Shown: positions 59,937 through 64,000 of the stretch, piece by piece
Layout: the number at the start of each line of letters is the position of its first letter
Numbering within the stretch: position 1 is the stretch's first letter
Assembly: GCA_025024175.1 (NCBI GenBank)
Contig: QCXZ01000001.1
Span: 13,144,001 to 13,208,000, forward strand
Length of the DNA: 64,000 bases
Direction: 5' to 3'
Source: Rhyzopertha dominica
Taxonomy: Eukaryota; Arthropoda; Insecta; Coleoptera; Bostrichidae
Notes under the pieces: model-generated
Seen by the model: the letters and a program-made list of their open reading frames with translations, nothing else
The model's database searches: none
What the model was told of the DNA's origin: nothing
Translations under genes and position numbers: made by a program

Positions 59937-60084
59937 CGTCACGCTACGGTAATGCACAAATCACTATGCAACAAAGCGCGTATTTGCTACTGTCACAGAT
60001 CAGCTTGAAGTGTCCTGTTCTGTTTGACGTACTTTACGCAGCGACCTACCTTAGTGGGCGGAGCCTCGTTACCGTTGCGTGACG
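59937..60084. repeat. Inverted repeat containing a CRE palindrome and GC box
   Basis: CGTCACGCTACGGTAA (59937-59952) is the inverse of 60069-60084 at 15 of 16 positions. The left arm overlaps TGACGTCA (59934-59941), a perfect cAMP-response element. GTGGGCGGAGCC, a GC-box-like word, lies at 60054-60065. The 148-bp unit is much more GC-rich than its setting. It may be a MITE or a palindromic regulatory segment. Confidence 0.55.
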
Positions 60085-60089
60085 CAGTT

Positions 60090-61475
60090 TTGTATTCAGC
60101 CAATTTCGGTACGTTTGAACTCGCATTTAAAACGGTTGATTTCTTTTGAAAGATTTTATTTTATTATTCGTATACAGATGAACATTAAAAAAACAATTAC
60201 TCACCGTCTACGAGACCTTCATATGGAAAAAAATGGAGTGAAAAAAATCATGCAAGTTCCTAATTGCAGTATATAAAGAAAACCACCGAGTTACTAAGGT
60301 CTGAATTTATAAGGGAGTAAATTTGTTTGTAAGATGTCATTCTAACTGTAGTATTTCTACATCTATTGTCTCTCTTAAAATAATATGTTTCATATTTTGA
60401 TATGCACAAATTCAAACTGCGGTTCTACAATTAATCTTTACACTTCTTGTAAGGCCTTATGTCTACCAGGATTTATTGTCGTGGACAATTTTTGCATCGC
60501 ATTTTGGGGCTCATGTCGTGATAGTGCCTATAAGTCATCTAGCGCTGGCTTTACTAAGTGTGGCGTAAATTAGTACGTTCTCTGTGTATGAGGACGTACA
60601 TTTCTGTTTTCATTCATTCAATTCAATCGGTGTACCTCATCTAACGCTGGCTTTACGAACTTTGCAATCGGTAAGTATAGAAAAAGCCTAATAAAAAAGT
60701 CCAGTCTACAGTGAAATAAAATTACTTTGAATCATTAATTTTTGACATGCCTATTCACTTTAGCTCAAAGTGTACTACTTCATCTACCATGTATTTAAGA
60801 CACGTTTGCACCTAAAACTAAAAATACAATCATTTTTTCTGTTTTTCACTTTCTGCATTTTGTACATCATATTTTCTTGGTGATGCATGAACTTTTGTCC
60901 TACATCCGGTTGCGTAGATATCTGAAGATCTTATAAGCTTGGGGACTGGTGATTTTGGATTACGAATTATTGCAAGTCTTCAAAGGACTTCAATATTCGT
61001 ACAAAACAACATCTTCTTTATAAATTCTATATATAAAAAGTATTTTCGTCACAGAAAAAGGTCAGTGCTTGGAATCATGCAATTTATTTTGTTATACTTA
61101 ATTTTTAATACCTTTGACTTACCTACCTTACTTGACTTACTGGTTTTCGAAACTATAATAGCTCGGTCCCACGCAATGTGCGACATTATGTGAACAACTT
61201 AGTTCTGTCAAACTCTCTGCACCACAGTCGTCTTCTTGCATGAAACCTAATGCTTCATCATTTCTCCACCATCAAAGGCAATTAAGTTGACATTACTACT
61301 GCGTATCCGCTGCAATGTAGGTGCTGCTCGTTGAAGCAATAAATTTTAATCTTAAATAAATTGCAATCAGTTTTAATTAAAATGGTGTAGCAAAGGCAAT
61401 ATCGATGATATATCTGACATAAATTAAGAATCAAGTGTCGTATCGAATGCGTTTATGACCCATAACAATCTAGAA
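60090..61475. other. Spacer with a 23-bp direct repeat
   Basis: TCATCTAGCGCTGGCTTTAC at 60535 recurs as TCATCTAACGCTGGCTTTAC at 60637 (period 102; 21 of 23 bases alike in full). Otherwise no recognised content. Confidence 0.45.
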
Positions 61476-61479
61476 ATCC

Positions 61480-61770
61480 TTGGCTCAAGCGCATATCTCT
61501 AAACAAAAACCGCCCGATCCTAAGCGGAGCAGGACTTTTCTGAGAAATTGCGTTGATTTGTTGCAAACGTCGATAGCATCTAAAGAAAACTATACAACTT
61601 CACGGTTACTGAGACTGGATGGAGGAGGCCCCAGCAACACCCACGGCGGTGATGCCGTTTCCAAGGATAATCGTAAGCGCCAGTCCTGTAAGAAATGGTA
61701 TATTATTAGTGTTGGGCGCCAAAAGCGGGCCTTCGGTTATTTAACGAATGCTAATGCACACATAAATTAA
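61480..61770 (+). CDS. Unrecognised open stretch, possible exon
   Basis: A 96-codon open stretch, GC-richer than its surroundings, rich in Lys/Arg/Ser/Pro at the start (KPPDPKRSRTF) and Gly/Asn in the middle (RLDGGGPSNTHGGD). No ATG begins it, and a stop lies three codons before the start, so it could only be an internal exon. Neither splice site is strong. No domain recognised. More likely chance than gene. Confidence 0.15.
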   Translation: MAQAHISKQKPPDPKRSRTFLRNCVDLLQTSIASKENYTTSRLLRLDGGGPSNTHGGDAVSKDNRKRQSCKKWYIISVGRQKRAFGYLTNANAHIN

Positions 61771-61774
61771 GCGA

Positions 61775-64000
61775 CCCCAACTTCCTGTATCTAGATGTAT
61801 TATACATAACTTGATAAAAGAGTTCTTAGGTTCTTAGACAATTAATGTAAAACTGCAGTATCAATTCAAGTCAACTACTATAATAAAAGACATACACAGT
61901 AAAAAATATTGTCCGAGTAACGTTGCTCTAACGCAGAGGAAACACGATAGAACAAAAACCACTCTAATTTTCACTTTTTTCGCTCTAGTGTATCAATTTT
62001 TTGCACAATACCTCTAAACAAATGTATTTTTACACTAATTATCCTCTTTTTTCTCGAACTAGAGCTAATGAAAATATATAGAGTAAAAGTAACTTTGATG
62101 AGAGTCTGTAATATATCGCTGAGCCATACTGTTGCCAACTTAGAGGTTTTGCAGGTAAATTTAGCGGAAAATAGGTTTTAGCAGTTAGCGGATATTTTAG
62201 CGGGATTAAATGTTTTTAGTTTATTATTAGCTGTTACAATTAGCATTTAAACCTAAAGATTCCAAGCGTTATAGAATTACCAAATAAATCATATGGGAAA
62301 CTTAGATATGAAGCAGAATCGATGTATTTACGCTAGATGAGTCGATAACGATTGTATTTTCTTGCTCGGAAAAACATTTTATGTACACTTCACCTACCAG
62401 TACAAAATTTAACAACTGATGTGTCTTTGGCGCATGTGTGTTCCAAGTAATAAAATTATTGGTTCAGAAGGAACACGATAAGCTCAAGAACGAAATTTTA
62501 AACGTTCTAACCTAATGTGCAGGTACCTAACAACTATTTGACAAAATAAATAATAATTTTCATTTTATATTAATAGATTACTCTATCCTAAGAATTTTAG
62601 CGGATTACTTGCGGCAATCTAGCGAAATTCCTATCTGCGCCAGTGGCAATTGGCAACACTGTTTGCTACCGTGCTATTATGGTGTATGGCGTACACGTGA
62701 ACGTGAATGTGTTTGGAGTTTTGAAGTTATTTGTGCTTTGGAATTGCTTTCTAAAGAATTTTTTTACTGTGATGGTAACTAGAATTTAGAGAAAACCAAC
62801 TTTGAACTACAAGAGCTTTTGCCCATTGTCACATAAAGTTACCATCATTAAATCAATGAAAAGCAAAGTTTTACGTCTGTGCCATCCTGATTATGTTGAA
62901 GATGAATTCAATATTACACTTGGAATACTTATCACTAATAATTTCCCTAAATAATACACACAACAATAAGGACCATATAATTTTTTCTTATTCTTACAGA
63001 TTTTCCTATCTGGGTGCAGCTCGCAAAAAAACTTACATTTGTGTAAAAATAATGTACCTATATTTAGGGTTTTAAGTTGAGTACTATTTTACAATATCTT
63101 TTAAGTGTTTTTGAACTTATTTTAGTTTGAGTTTGACTAAATTCGTTATTTAATATTCGATTTCACTAAATTTGAAGTAGCTTAGAGCAGTGTACAAATA
63201 AATGTGTGGTGGTACATAGCTTCTTAATTATTATTATTAGGATACGTGTTCTTATTATACGGTAAGTTTATACTCATGACGATAAAGCCACTATATCTGA
63301 CAAAGTATCGCAATTGGCCGCCATTTGGTTTCCAACTAGAGGTAGGAATGGTGGGAATTAAGCAAACGAACGAACGTAGTTTACTATAGCTACTAATCAC
63401 TTGCACGACACTGAACAATCTAGTTCGTCAGAATAAAATGAACTAGTTCATTCTAACTACCCAACAAGCAAAATTATTTTATAATTTCCAAATAGCAAGG
63501 CATATTTGTTTTATTGTTGTTCTTCGACGTCTATCTTATTTTATAAGGTATTCCCCTAAAAGTATTCAGCTTCAGTACACTAAATTGTTATATAGTTTAG
63601 TGTAAGGAACAGTGTTAAGCACCGTTTTATACTCACTGTATAAAGGTTTGCACAACTTTTTATAGAACATTTTTCCAGTGTAGACCAATTATTTTATAAA
63701 GGGTATAAATATATGTTATTCAACACTGAATCGTCATCTTGTGAACACCTATAAAACTACTATATTAAGTCTTGATTTGACACATGTAAAAATACAATTT
63801 GTTATATAGCAATTTCTTCTGCGATAGTCGTGTTTTATGAAGAGGAAGCCATATTATCATCATGATTATAAGCACATATATGGCCGCCATTGCGTAAAGC
63901 CCACTAAATATTATTTTTTTACAAAAAGTAATGTACAAAAGTTACGTTTCCAACAAAAAATGATAAAAATGCGGTTTATAATCAGTGCAGATAGGTTTAA
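61775..64000. other. AT-rich end segment; possible degenerate element at 62128-62660
   Basis: ACTGTTGCCAACT at 62128-62140 and the inverse of TTGGCAACACT at 62650-62660 could be inverted ends of an old element of about 530 bp. TTTAGCGG words repeat near both ends inside it. The rest has no recognised gene or repeat. Confidence 0.3.

Noticed and set aside
1..64000. tRNA or rRNA genes
   Set aside because: No paired A-box and B-box arrangement with a cloverleaf was seen on reading both strands, and no rRNA-like conserved stretches. A tRNA-finder run would be decisive.

Overview
The window reads as intergenic or intronic DNA from an arthropod, most likely an insect. It is AT-rich, carries scattered single N bases, and is littered with the degenerate transposon mix usual for large insect genomes: Tc1/mariner, pogo/Tigger, Gypsy, BEL/Pao, Penelope-like and several non-LTR elements. 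Short tracts related to TAGGTACCTA recur, as they do in many insect genomes, but I cannot name the species. I found no host protein-coding gene I can defend. One TATA/Inr-led open frame at 6643-7047 is the best candidate. I saw no tRNA, rRNA or CRISPR array.

Layout. 0.4-2.8 kb: two non-LTR reverse transcriptase remnants and an (AT)n tract. 3.1-3.6 kb: a CpG-rich block. 6.6-7.0 kb: the candidate promoter and first exon. 7.2-21.3 kb: small non-autonomous elements in AT-rich DNA, including two copies of a TA-flanked MITE, a palindromic repeat, and a dispersed repeat with three copies. 23.1-24.7 kb: a second GC-rich block and a non-LTR remnant with endonuclease and RT segments. 26.0-27.9 kb: a complete but dead 1825-bp Tc1/mariner element with inverted repeats of about 237 bp and a TA duplication. 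29.2-31.4 kb: a Penelope-like GIY-YIG remnant, a Gypsy gag remnant and another Tc1/mariner remnant. 31.6-36.1 kb: a young, nearly intact Gypsy LTR retrotransposon, the only long coding unit in the window. 38.3 kb: a 51-bp-armed fold-back with a 14-bp target duplication. 40-60 kb: more MITE copies, an 811-bp TIR element, a pogo/Tigger transposase pseudogene, an RT remnant, a Tc1-like scrap, a BEL/Pao integrase scrap and a CRE-containing palindrome. The last 4 kb has little recognisable content.

Points of most interest. (1) Five separate loci carry the same hammerhead-ribozyme-like pattern, CTGANRA + one base + stem-loop + GAAA + CGTC or near; one lies just downstream of a Penelope-like GIY-YIG remnant. 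(2) A five-copy TA-flanked MITE family shares terminal bases with the 26-kb mariner element, suggesting cross-mobilisation. (3) The Gypsy element has LTRs of only 151 bp that differ at one base, and a single frameshift in integrase. (4) Several GC-rich blocks inside AT-rich DNA contain E2F-like, CRE or CTCF-like motifs and could be regulatory.
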